From Onchocerca volvulus (taxonomy: Eukaryota > Nematoda > Chromadorea > Rhabditida > Onchocercidae): a DNA stretch of 64,000 bases. The first letter of the stretch is position 1; each line of letters opens with the position of its first letter. A program made the position numbers and the translations under genes. The notes under the pieces are model-generated. The model worked only from the letters and a program-made list of their open reading frames with translations, was not told the origin of the DNA and did no database searches. Location: positions 9,484,888 through 9,548,887 of the forward strand of contig HG738138.1 in the NCBI GenBank assembly GCA_000499405.2, read 5' to 3'. Shown piece after piece: positions 1-11,622 of this stretch.

Positions 1-82
1 ATCACGAACGCATTCAGGTAAATTGTTATTAGCTGTTTTTAAATTTATTTACTTTTTATTTTTCATTCTAATCCATTTCCAG

Positions 83-2034
83 GTAAAAGAAGCAGTTCAT
101 CATCTAAAAGTTCACGGTAGTTTTGTTGGTTTGCCAACCGCACAAAGTAAAGTCAATCTAGAACAACCGGCGACTGAAAATGCGCAACTGGTCGTGGGTA
201 ATAGGTAAGTGTGCTTATTTATGTACAGTAAGTTACTTTTTTTTTCCATGCTTTTGAAAGAAATATTGCCAAGTATAAGGTGTTGAAGTATTCTATTAAT
301 TAATTGATATTTTGACTTCTTAAGTGGGTTGTAATTAAACAGATGCGTAGAATAGAAGATTTTCCAGGAAATATACAAAAAGCGATTTAGAAGCCAACGG
401 TTTAACCGTGTCGACTGAAATGCGAATTAGAATTCCTCGCAATGAGTCAATCAGCCTATTCCTAAGAGATAAATTCAGTGAGCTCAATTCGGTACCAGTT
501 TTTCAGTCACTTATTAATTGTTTCTATTCATCTTATTAATTATCTCACAAGTGAATTATTTTTGAGAATTGGCCGAAAAGATCATTTCTATCGTCAATTC
601 AGGTTTAGAGAACATAATTTGCAATTATATACACCATTGTATGACGATGTTTTTTCTAGCCTGTATCAACTGGTGTATATAGTCGACATTTGCTGGATGT
701 TGATAATACACCACGTACATTTTCTAAACGACAGGATTTTCACAATGTTTGTTTGTTTTTTTTCTCTTTTTATACAGAAAATATAATATCGCTTTGATAG
801 AAGGACATGGCATATTGTCATCAATTTAATTAAAATAGCATAAAAGAACTGTAATTTAGAAAAGTTGTTTTTCGTTTATTTGTAGAAAATAACGACATTA
901 TATAACGTATATTTATTCCTGGTAGTTTTGACTTATTATAGCAATTCTGCCCGTTATTCCAACAATGTTTCAATAATACTGATACGTATATGATATCTGT
1001 AATCTATCGAATTTTGAAATTTCGGTTTATAGAGTAATTCATTTGACGCACTTGATAGCGAGGCATATCATATGACTTATCCATACTGCAAAAATACTCG
1101 CATAAGACGACAAACGACATATGACGTTGCCGGTTGCGATCAAGATAAACATTCGAGAAAGTCTACCATCATGTTACATAAGAATTCTGACTGTGATGCG
1201 CTTACTTTCAATATCGATTCTTGTATGATTTTGCCACATTTCATGCTTCAAGAAAGTCTTGTGATCATTTAAATTCCAGTGTATCTATTAAAAGAATTCG
1301 TTAGCTAAAATCTTAAATTCACTTTGACATTTTCCTTACTTTATTATTTTGTTGCACACTGTAGCTACCATTTTCTTTGAATTCATCTCTCAACTAACAT
1401 TCGTAACTACAGATATGAATTTTTCAGCAAAACCTCGTTTTTTAATTACTAGCGAACCTGATCCTGCTTCACCACCCAATGCGCCTCGCTATTCGCGCCA
1501 AAAGAGTCCCGAACAAGATTTACAGGAAAGTACGACTTCAGATTTCCAATGTACATTATTTGGTTGATTTTTTAAATATGTTTTATGAAACATTTACACC
1601 AGAAAAATTACCGAGAGAAATTCTAATTGATTTTGTTCAGTTTAGTGACTGAAATGGGCATTGATAGGAAGTCGTCATCCTCTCATTTGATATTACCCAG
1701 CGAAACAACTACTGGTAAATTTTATAATCAGAGAAATTTCTCTTTTTTTTAAAAAAAATTATCTCTATAACATTTTTGAATAAGCTCATTGAGCGAGTCT
1801 CCTGTTTAAAAACACACTGTATCTTTTTATCATTTTATAAGTCTCGAATAAATTTTCCGTGAATCTGCTCTAATTTCAGAAAAATTCCACTCAGAAGAAA
1901 GACCGAGAAAGTTTTCAGCAGGTTTCAAAGCCTCTTTAACGAAAGATGCAAGCGAGAAAATGACTTTAACACCAGTACATGAAGATGATGAGAATATTGA
2001 GTTATCCAGTTGTGGTCGGGAGAAATGCAATTGA
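83..2034 (+). CDS. 3' part of an unrecognised multi-exon gene
   Basis: Six exons can be chained with closed phases: 83-204, 368-491, 1033-1222, 1428-1529, 1646-1714 and 1880-2034, ending at TGA 2032-2034. The gene starts left of the window, so the N terminus is missing. The visible 250 or so residues include VKEAVHHLKVHGSFVG at the start, a Ser/Pro-rich stretch (PDPASPPNAPRYSRQKSP) and an acidic end (EDDENIELSSCGREKCN). No membrane segment or familiar domain is visible; the second half looks disordered. The exon 3 donor (CTT|GTATGA) and the exon 5 acceptor (TTTAG|TGACTG) were chosen because they alone keep the frame open, so those two joins are the least certain. I do not recognise the family; a cytoplasmic tail of a larger protein is one possibility, but nothing proves it. 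Confidence 0.55.
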
Positions 2035-3818
2035 AATGAGTAAAATGAAATCATTTCGATTTGATTGATTCAGCTTTTAAAAAATATTTGTTGAAATTTT
2101 TCAGAAATATGAAATTTTTTATCATACGTTACTGAGGGATTAAAAATCATTATTGGTATTATTGGAATAATTTGCATAAGATATGGTAGGTGGCACCTTT
2201 GATTGCGCATTTTTTTTCACTTCATTTTCTATATTTCACATTTCAAATCGCTTTTAAATTAATTTCATTCTAGATACTTAGTTCACTTATGATTAATTCA
2301 AAAAAGACTTGTAATGGTATAAATTCAGAATATTTAGAAGAAATAACAGAGCAAAAAATAAGGAAAAATATGATAAGCTTTTATGAAATCACAGAAGGCA
2401 ACGGAGACAAAAATTCAAAAAGTCCACTTCCATTAATCTTTCTATATATTTGATTTGTTCGTGATGGATATAAAATATCTTGGATCTGTTTCTGATTTGC
2501 AATCTGAATGTTACGGTTGTCGATAGTGCAGTATGCGGATTGTCTGTTATATCCATCTTTCGTTCCTGCAAATGAACTTAATCTTTCTCAAACTAATTAT
2601 AGAGCAACTTAGCAGCTTACATTAGCTGGGGTTACTGATAAGACTTATTTTTCGATTTAATTAAGTATACTTATTGTTTGTGTTACTTTTATATCTCTTG
2701 TATTTTTAATATCTAATTCTTCATTGCTTCCTTGAAATTGATTTCATGAATTCTGGAAATTTTCTGTAAAGTTTTTTTTTTTGTTAAAAGTAATTGAACT
2801 TTAAGACTTCTTTACAGTATTATTATTTGGTTTCGGACTTATTAAATTGTATGAGTTTTGCAGGTAGCATTGTTCCTTAAAATCTCAGTTTGTCTTGATT
2901 TTTTGTTGAAATTTTGTTAACACGGGAAACTTTGTTGCGGTATTATGTCATACTAATATTTCAGTTCTTTCCTATGCTCGCCGTTAAGTATACTGCCTTC
3001 ATCCAGTTAGCAGTAATTTAATTTCATTCGTTCCTGATCTGATTCCACCTTTTCGTTTTTCCTAAATTATTTTTTTTCTCTTTTTTGTTGCCATTTCTGT
3101 GAATTATTTTTTAAAACTCAAGTTAGCTTGCCTTTTTTAATTTTGTTGAATATATTACCTCCAGTATCTTTTTGTTTTACTTATGTGTTTTAGTTAGCTA
3201 TTATGTCGCTTTGCGTTTAGATTTGTTTATCAGAGACTGTGTCATGTGTTTGATTTCGATCGAAGTATAGATGATTAAAGATGTTTGAAATGCGATTTTT
3301 ATCGCCCTAATAGTAATGATTTGGAAATGGGAATTAAAGGAAAATCGAGTAAAAAGAAACGTAATCGGATTTACTGCAGTAATTCGTGAATGTTGGTGCA
3401 ATTGTATTGAAGGAATAAAACTTAGAAGTTATTTGTGGTAATACAACAGTCATCTTGTAATCAAATGTTTTTAAGTAGTCTTAATTTCTCAAATCCCATG
3501 CTCTTACTTACGGCGACAATGTCAACTTCTTTCTATTGATGCATTTGAAGTTGTCATAGTAACCCTTTTCAATCTCAATATCCTCCCATAAAACATATGT
3601 TTTTCAAAGTAGCGCTTTACGAATATTGAAGAGGAATCATTCCGACGAATTTTCCCCTGAACTAAATTTATATTACTTTTCTTCGAGTTAAGTAAGAAGC
3701 AGAAGTATTTTTCAGTTTTACCTTCTCTATTATTCAGAATTTTGATCGTATTCATATACAAATTCCTCGCCTGATTTAGACATAAAACTTTTGGTGTTAA
3801 TTTAGCGTGGAATTCAAA
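2035..3818. other. intergenic, nothing recognised
   Basis: About 1.8 kb of AT-rich sequence between the 3' end of the first gene and the WDR54 start. Short open frames occur on both strands but have no splice-site context or recognisable peptides. The minus-strand frame at 3522-3836 overlaps WDR54 exon 1 and looks like chance. The stretch just before 3819 must hold the WDR54 promoter; no defined element is visible. Confidence 0.5.
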
Positions 3819-6800
3819 ATGTACGAATTGCGACAAGAAATTTTAATGTCGACTGGAAGTGTTTCGCATTCGCCGAATAATCTGTCAGTTTTTTTAAATG
3901 AAACTAAAGGTCTGACGCTTGCTTGTGTGATTCATGAAAATCAGGTCTGTTACTTTTTCTGGAGTTTTCACTTGAAATATAAAGTTCCTTTTGTTATATT
4001 AAATTCTTATCTATGAAATTTAAAAGTAACCAGAGATTTCGAGAAAACCTTCGGTAAAACTATGTTAAGATGTTTGGTATCTAATTTAATGGCCATCGAA
4101 TCGTCGATAAAGCTTTTTAGAGTTATGATTTAATGCTTAATCGTAGTTATGAATTAGTGATTAATTGTATCAATGATTATTTGCTCGAATTATTCCCCAT
4201 AGTGTTTACCTGTTATATTAATATCTCCCTCATTTTGCAAAACCCATCAGTTAAACTCCGTTATTGATGTCGTCAAATTCCTTTGTAATATTTTAATGGA
4301 AGTTAGTTGAATTGATTTTCTGTGTCTTTCTTGCGACACATCTCTGATCTTTACGAAACAAAACTGCAAACATGAATTGTTTACAGTTTTATGGCAGTTT
4401 GTGTTTGACTGGATCATAAAAATAATTTTGCAGAAATTGTAGATCCTTGACGAGCATTTTTCAAATACAGTTAGCATTACAGAGACATAAAGATGCATGA
4501 AATATATCGGACTTCTTGGTCACCCCAGTTAAAAATTAAATGAATATTAATTTACATGTAAACAAAGAAAAAATTCCTGAAATCTATCACTAATAATGAT
4601 CTTCTGTTAGTTATCTGCCCATTAGGATCAGTAATCAATTCCAGGTTGCGACATTAAGCTGGGACCAAGGACTGAATAGTTTTACATGCGATAATTTGCC
4701 AATCAAAGCTAATGATTCCGATGCATCCATTATCGTACTACAAGCGAAATATTGCATGCCAGTTTGCAGAACATTTCCTCTTTTGGTTGTTACTACTTCC
4801 AAGGGAGTAATGGTGATTTTATTAGTTTTATCAGTTTCATTTCTAAAGTTTTTAGGAATTTTGGTTATATTTTTAATTTTCTCAAGTTTGTAATAGTATT
4901 TCGAAGTTTTGCTTATTGATTTATAGGTTTACGATGTGAAAACTTGCAAACTGCTTGCATGGAACGAAATGAATGATGTGTGTTCTTTTCATCTCTCTTG
5001 TAGTTTTAGTTTCACCTAGTTAATTAGTATTTCTCACTAAGGTTTCGGATTCATCATTCATTATCCGAAATTTATTGGCAATCTTGAAAACTTATCTTGG
5101 TTTTCTTGAATTCATTTACAATTCAGCTGTTTGTCGGTCAGAAATATCTTTTTAGACTTCAGAACCAACAATACGTGAGCAAATGTACCGTTTTACAAGG
5201 GGAATAACTTGCGTGGAAAACTTGATTGTTGTTGGTAGGTTCAACATACTTTTTTTTGATTCTAAAAAAAAGCGAGAATATGTTCTGGAATCATTTCAAT
5301 GCAATTTTCAAAATTTTGGCGAGCTTTGCTTTCAGGATCGCATTCAGGAGAGCTACTGGTATTTAGATGCACAGGCGAAAATTCCATAATTTTCAAAGGA
5401 AGTGTCCAGGTTTTATTTTCTTTATTATTTATTTATTTCTTCATCAATCTTTTTTTTTTCCGAAGTACTGAATATTCTGAAGAAAATTTTAGGAGCATGA
5501 TTTTACAATAGTTGATATAGCTACTTGTCGTTTCGATGATTTAACATGCTCCTGTGATGTTTCGGGTCATATCGCTGTTTGGTACAAAAATTTCAAAAGT
5601 GCTCGAAAAAAATTCAGCACTGGGTAAATAGGTTTGCCTCTTTTAAAATATTTGTATCTAACTTCGAAATTTTGATGAATCTGTTATTGAACACAGTTAT
5701 ATTTTCCATTTCTTTGACCTAATTAATCATAACGTTGTGCTTTTAATTCTAAAAAATAATTTGCTTAAGTGTAAAAAAAAAAACTCATGGAAGATAAGCC
5801 ATACTTTATCTTTCAGGCATGAAATCAACTGCATCAATGTGCTGAGAAAGCAAGTCATTATTGGCACTTTCACGGGTCAATTATTATTTTATTCAACTTT
5901 GAATGGACAGTTAATGGCCGAAGTGAATGCACATATTCGTCAAATAAATGCAATTGCTGTAGCTCCAGAGAGTGCTTATGTACAGTTTTGTTTTCCCACA
6001 ACCGCTTGAAACAGTAAATTATCACAATGCGGGATTTTTTTGACAAGATTTTGTATGATAATGAATTCTATAGAAGCCCATCTTTGAATAATGCTACATT
6101 CCAGCTGTAAATTTGGCAGTTGTGATAATCCTTGCTGTCCCGACAAATTTATCATACGCATACATAATTTTTATTTCTTTACAGATTATATCAGTTAGTG
6201 ATGATACGATGATAAGGTTATGGAAGTTACATGTTTGTAAGCCTGAAGCTTATAGGGTTCGTTACAATCGTCTTACAAAACTCACTGTCTTCCGAAGCTA
6301 TTTTGATCATTTATTTTCAAGGAAATAGTTCATAGCAATAATTTTTGGTCAATTTTTAAGTACATAAAGTTTCTAATTTGATTTTTGATAAACTGGTTAT
6401 TTTTCTTTTAAGAAATTCTGTCCAGGAATTTCATATTTCGAAGTTTTTCCATATCATTTTACATGTCCTTACGTTTATTCTTTTTAAAGATAAAATAACC
6501 GCTCAATTTGTTTCTTTTATCCTTCAACCTATGCCTAAGTTGTCACAGCTTTGCATTCTCTCCTTTTCTTCACGAATAACCCAGTGGTGATTGCTACTCT
6601 GATACTGATCCAACTTCGATGTTAAATTTTTAAATTCCCATATTATAAATCATTCGTTTGCTTACCTCATCACTCTATTTAAAGGTTGAATGGCAGCATA
6701 ATAAAAGAGTTGAAAACATGCCGTTGGTGGGTGTGCAGTTTACCAATGATCGTGGAAGTGGTTTTGTTGTGGCAGCTTATGATTATTCCAAATTACTGTA

Positions 6801-6843
6801 TTACCAAATAACGAAGTTGCCAGCGGGACAAATGGAACAATGA
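3819..6843 (+). CDS. WDR54: WDR54-like WD-repeat protein
   Basis: Nine exons: 3819-3944, 4645-4812, 4927-4977, 5156-5234, 5336-5409, 5493-5623, 5817-5979, 6185-6256, 6685-6843. They give about 340 residues, close to the vertebrate WDR54 length (about 334). Recognised from collinear matches to vertebrate WDR54: N-terminal NNLSVF, the RGI...VG..SGELLVF blade, then GQLLFYSTLNGQLMAEVNAH, INAIAVAPES, a DDTMIRLWKL repeat, and a C-terminal FVVAAYDYSKLLYYQ. At least three WD blades are clear; the rest are degenerate, as in the family. WDR54 is a beta-propeller scaffold; its role in worms is not established. The start is ATG 3819, not the upstream in-frame GTG. Exon 4 uses the acceptor at 5155, because the alternative at 5126 runs into a stop. 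The stop is TGA 6841-6843. Confidence 0.88.
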
Positions 6844-8280
6844 ATGAATATATCGATAACATTGAATTTTTAAATCAAATCTTCAACTCAGATGAAATCA
6901 AGTCTATTTTTTAAAAATTTTACTGATATTAAATATTCTTTATTGGCAATAGCCATCAATTAATCCCAAAAGAAGTAAATCGGTCTGTCAGTATACTGCT
7001 CTCATTGTGTTAATTCTTGTCCATAGAGCAAATTATGAATCACTGATAACTACGAAGGATGCCGCGAGTTCTTTTCATCTTTTTTCGAGTCCCTGCAAAA
7101 CTGTACCAATCTTATACGTGACAAAACTGTATCAATGTCGATTGATAAATCACATTGCATTGTAGTGGTACATTGTGCTGCAGAACTGTATTCGGATATT
7201 CAATTAATCAGTGCGTATCGAAACAGTGGGGCGATGCTATTGTTGTCAAACATAAATAATCCTCCTACTCGATTTACATGTTCCAGTGTACAGCACACAA
7301 AACTTCCCGCTGCCTATGAGTTTTTCGACAAGTCATTCGACGAAGCCCCACTGTAATGGTGTAACCGGTTTTGTCACTTCTCACTACAAATATAATTGAC
7401 TTTGCAAGTTCGTGTCTCCTTTTTATCACGCTTTTATCAGTATGCAAGATAACGTTCTGTATTTTTGAGTCATCGAAAGTTCATCACACTAGATGTTCGT
7501 CCCTAGATTGGGTAACCCAAGAGTGACAACTGAATCATAAATCATCTGTTGTTTGATTATTTCAAAAAAAGTAAGTTGAGTAAATTTAATACAAAATAAT
7601 GTAAACAGTTACTCTTCCTCCAAGACTAATATTTCAGCTAAAATCGTATTGCTTCATTAGCTTAACTTTTGCAAGTTATTTAATACATCAGAAAATACGA
7701 CAGTGCTGTCGTTTTCTAGAAAAAGGCTGTTCAAGAAGACCATCAATTTTTGATGATATTATAATCTATATCAATGAAAAATGCTTTTTTTTTTTTCCTT
7801 TTCCTCCCTCTTTCAGTTTCAGACAATTTAGAAATGATGTTGTTTTTGTAAAACTTTCCAGGAAATTTCAATAGCAATACAGATTCATAAATATGATGAA
7901 TCAAAGAGGATCTTATACATATGATAAATCAATGGACTAATTAGGCATTGCTTAAAACAAAATGAACAAACTCAAAAAATGACGAATAGAGGAGGTAATA
8001 GAGACGGAAAGTGAGAAAATATTGGAATGAGAGCGAGCGATTTGTTCATTTCTCTATGGACTGAAGCAGAACGTTCAGATATGGTCAAGAATTCTGCGAA
8101 TCGTGTAATGAATACGCTTAAGAAGCCATTCTTTTTCATTCTTAAACATGGTCTTGTGCTTCTGAATACTTTAATCGTTTAGAATAGTAGGTTTAAGGCT
8201 TAGTTTAAGCGGCGAAACAAATGGCGGAGATTTTAGATCACCGAATAAAAAGAAGCTAGGCGATTCGGATCAATAGTTGT

Positions 8281-8598
8281 TTAATCAACGCTGAAGTTGA
8301 AAAATGGTTCGACAGTTGGTGCCATGAATTTTTTTGGGGAAATCGATGCAGAATCCTGTCCGACATGTAATGGCATTGTTATTACAGAAAGTTGTATTTG
8401 ATGATTGACATTCCTAATCATATGATTAAAAACAGACCAGAATTGGTGGCATATGCGGAATCGATAGCAATGATTAACAGATCCTTGCAATAAACAAATA
8501 ATGAAAGTTCAGTTTTGAGCAGTGATGCCTCGCATTCTGTTATTTCATATGTTACTTTTTCTTTGTTCGATAATTCATTTTGCAACGCAGATTTGATC
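8281..8598 (-). CDS. possible 3' exons of an unrecognised minus-strand gene
   Basis: Two minus-strand frames lie together. Downstream of an acceptor-like TTACTATTAG the peptide runs DAITIKSALQNELSNKEK and then ITECEASLLKTELSLFVYCK. A candidate 67-bp intron (donor CT|GTTAAT, acceptor ATGATTAG|G) joins it in phase to a second frame ending SPKKFMAPTVEPFFNFSVD and a stop at 8281. Composition is protein-like and the join closes in phase, but no family is recognised and no upstream exon was found between 8600 and 10256. It may be a chance reading. Confidence 0.22.
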
Positions 8599-9023
8599 GT
8601 TATTGCATCACTAATAGTAACATAGGTAAACACAAAAATTTTTGATCTATAAAGAGCAATGAAAGGTATGCATAAACGAACACTAGTCTTTCAGACTTCT
8701 TAGGTAATAGATTTCTCAGAAATTGTCCTCAGGCTGCGATTGTTTTTGAAATAATCAGTTAAAATGCAATCTGATGTGAAACATGCGCCACTTGTGAATC
8801 TTTAAAGAACTATTTCCTAAATCATGGAATTTTGATTATAAGGACGTTTTTTTGGTTTCTTTCATTCATCCGAATGTGATATTCAGGTGAAAGACCTCAT
8901 GAATACGAAATGTAAAAGTCGTAATCTTTTAGCGAAAAACAAATTTAAACTCACATCTATCGTAGGAACCGGTCACTTGTTGTTTTTTAAGATTTATGCA
9001 TGCTTATTTGCTCTATCGTCAGT

Positions 9024-9081
9024 ATAAAGAACTCTCGTCTAGAGTTCAATGAATAGTGAACACTAGACGAGAGTTCTTTAT
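9024..9081. repeat. 25-bp-stem inverted repeat (hairpin)
   Basis: The left arm 9024-9048 and right arm 9057-9081 are reverse complements over 25 bases with one mismatch, separated by an 8-base loop (ATGAATAG). The left arm begins ATAAAGAACTCTCGTCTAG. The structure lies alone in intergenic DNA about 2.2 kb after WDR54. As RNA from either strand it would form a near-perfect duplex. It could be a small-RNA precursor, the core of a miniature inverted-repeat element, or an unstable palindromic remnant; the sequence alone does not decide. Confidence 0.85.
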
Positions 9082-10256
9082 TTTATTCCGTGCTTATACT
9101 AAGCATCGGATTATTTTTTGACAGTTCAGCAAACGACCCCGACATTTTTACTCTATCATTCTCCAAGGACATAATTTTCATCAATGTTTGAAAATCCCAG
9201 TTGTTTACAACCCTCCACTTTTTTCATTTCCCTATCCAGCTTTCCGTTAATTCCCGATCTTCTCTTCACCTCTCCAGTCTTTTTCCGTAATTTCCCATTG
9301 CTTTTGACAGCTGCGTGCTACAGCTAGCAAAAAGTGATTTTTAGCCTTTTCACCTTCCTTCCCTTGAGAGAGAATGCTACTCCCACATGTTTCAATTTCC
9401 GTGTTTTGTGCTAGAAAATTTGTTAGTTTTTCTTCTGCATCTCATATGAAAGCTAACGGACGTTTGAGACGATTCTCTTCTAATCTCACCAATCCTAATT
9501 TGAGTAGTATGTTGCAATCATTAACCTTCGCAGTCTTTTCTATAGGTTTTGGACGCTAATCACATTACACTCTTCCTTACCGCCATTAATTATTGTCACT
9601 CGTTGATTTATATTTCTGAGCCATTATCATGCCGCATTATGTGTTCCAGCCCATAATTACATAACATCAGTTCAGATTTAAGCGACCAGCTTTGTTTTAT
9701 CATTGTACAGACTATACTATTTCTGATCTAAAACATTTGAAAACTTGTCATTTTCTCAACATATTAATCGCTTTTTCTGTTAATAAACTGTCTAGTAAGC
9801 TGCATTTCACAGAGTGCAAGCGAATTCTTTGTAAAAATGTCTTTGCAGGGAAAAATCAAATTGCACTGAGAAAAAAAATTCTGCCAGTGAAACATTAATT
9901 AAAAATCATTCGAACATCGTTCGTTAAACTTCGAAACATTAATGATGTTGATTTGATTACTCTCCATCACCACTGAATCGTTTCTAGAGTGCTTTCTTTT
10001 TATTTATGTATGAATGACGTTGAATGATTTTCTGTAGAATAGAATGTTTCCATATTCTCGTGAAATTCTAGGATGATTCTCTGGCATGCTGCTGAAGTAT
10101 AAACGCTGGATGGATGTTCAGTTTCAATTCTTCCTGGTTTATTGCTGAATTTGCTTGCAAGTTGTAATGGAACTCATCTTGATCAATTATCATAGTTTTA
10201 TGCTATTTCTGACTTTACTTATTTTTAGCATTCTGTAGGGAGATTAGAAAATTAAT

Positions 10257-11622
10257 ATGGAAGCGCTGCAACGAATGATGACGAGGCGTTTGGATGAGCA
10301 TTCCTACAAACGAACCGCTAAGCGTTTGGTGGTTGATGAATATGCAAATGATTTTGATTTTAATGATAAAACAGAAATCTCTAATATGAATCCGGCCTAT
10401 GATATGTAAGTTGTGAAACTTATTTCTGATGTTTTGATTTTGTTTCAGTCCAGAAATTTTTATAACCGAATGATTTTATGAATTGAACTGAAATTGAATT
10501 ATTTGGTTAAATTAACAAGTCATATGGTAAATTCCAGATTATACGGTGAAACAATTCGGACAAGGAGCGATCTGAATAGCTCTACCACACATGCATCTTT
10601 TTCGGCAACAACTTGTTCAGCCACTACTTCACCGGATTCACTTTATCATATTGAACCCAATCATACTGTTACTACTACGATTGTTGATGATGATCATAGC
10701 CGTACTGATAAATTATTGCGAAAGGTATTGCAAAATATAAAATATTAGAAAAGTTACATTTTCCTCAGCATATTTCATGAGGACACTTGAGCACCATTGA
10801 AAGATAGAGGTGTAATACATTTTTGTATTGCATATGTTGGCATGAACCAAATCGAGCAGACTGTCAAAAGTTCCACTACAAAATTGATTATATTCAGAAA
10901 TCTGGAACAAAACTAAAAGTAATGGCTCTGCACCTATTGTATAATTGCTTTAAAAATGCTTTGCGTTTTGTTCTTTTATCCAAGTTGCTTTTTAGATTTC
11001 GCTGGCGGTACGAAGAAAGTTAACAATAAAACCATCTGTAAATGAACAACGCAATGCTTACATTGTAAGTAATCGTGGTAAAGATAGTAATCATGATGAT
11101 TTGAAAAATAGTCAAAGGACCGCTCCAAATGATATGGAAAAACAAATTAGACTGAAATCAGCCAGGAAAGTGGTGCGTTTGACTTATTTTCTTTTAAATG
11201 AATCACTTTTTCAACAAGCAAATGCAACTTGACAAGACTCAAGTATAAATTAATTTAAACGATTTATATGCATGCGGAATACCATGGATACAATGAGGAC
11301 AGAGTGATTGGAACGTTTAGACTATTCCGCTATTGTCAATCGCTTGTGCGAACGATTGTGCAGACTTCCATTGCGTTTATGAACAGAAATCTTAGTGATT
11401 CTGTTGAACGAATGGATTTATATTGATAATTTGAAGATTAAAATGCAACATTAATTTAATCTATTCTTTGTTCCAGTTAGCGATTCTTCTTGACTTATTT
11501 ATGCAAATTTTCTCACTTAATTAAGTTTTTTGAAGATTGATTTGGTTGACATGTATGCAATCGGCCGCAAACATCGTAGTGAACATCGGAAACTTCTCAA
11601 TGATGAATATGGCGAAGATTAA
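10257..11622 (+). CDS. unrecognised four-exon gene, 190 aa
   Basis: Exons 10257-10405, 10538-10724, 11020-11169 and 11536-11622 join with closed phases from ATG to TAA and give 190 residues. The N terminus is basic and alpha-helical looking (MEALQRMMTRRLDEHSYKR) and is followed by an acidic segment with an NPAY motif (NMNPAYDILYGETIRTRSD). A Ser/Thr-rich middle follows, then a basic stretch and an acidic C terminus (KLLNDEYGED). No signal peptide, membrane segment or enzyme motif is visible. NPxY is a known binding motif for PTB domains and endocytic adaptors, but here it may be incidental. The exon 3 donor (AAA|GTGGTG) is weaker than the others. I do not recognise the family; it may be nematode- or filaria-specific. 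Confidence 0.55.

Larger units (their letters stand above)
6844..10256. other. 3.4 kb spacer with hairpin and unsupported ORFs
   Basis: AT-rich sequence between WDR54 and the 10257 gene. It holds the 25-bp-stem hairpin at 9024-9081 and a plus-strand frame at 7135-7356 of 73 codons without splice context. It also holds the paired minus-strand frames at 8281-8598 listed separately. The plus frame 9374-9559 resembles nothing known. The remainder is simple AT-rich DNA. Confidence 0.45.

Noticed and set aside
3522..3836. 104-codon minus-strand ORF overlapping WDR54 exon 1
   Set aside because: No splice context or recognisable peptide; it overlaps a confident coding exon on the other strand.
7135..7356. 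73-codon plus-strand ORF after WDR54
   Set aside because: Fairly protein-like composition, but no splice sites, no recognisable motif and no neighbouring exon; not enough to call a gene.
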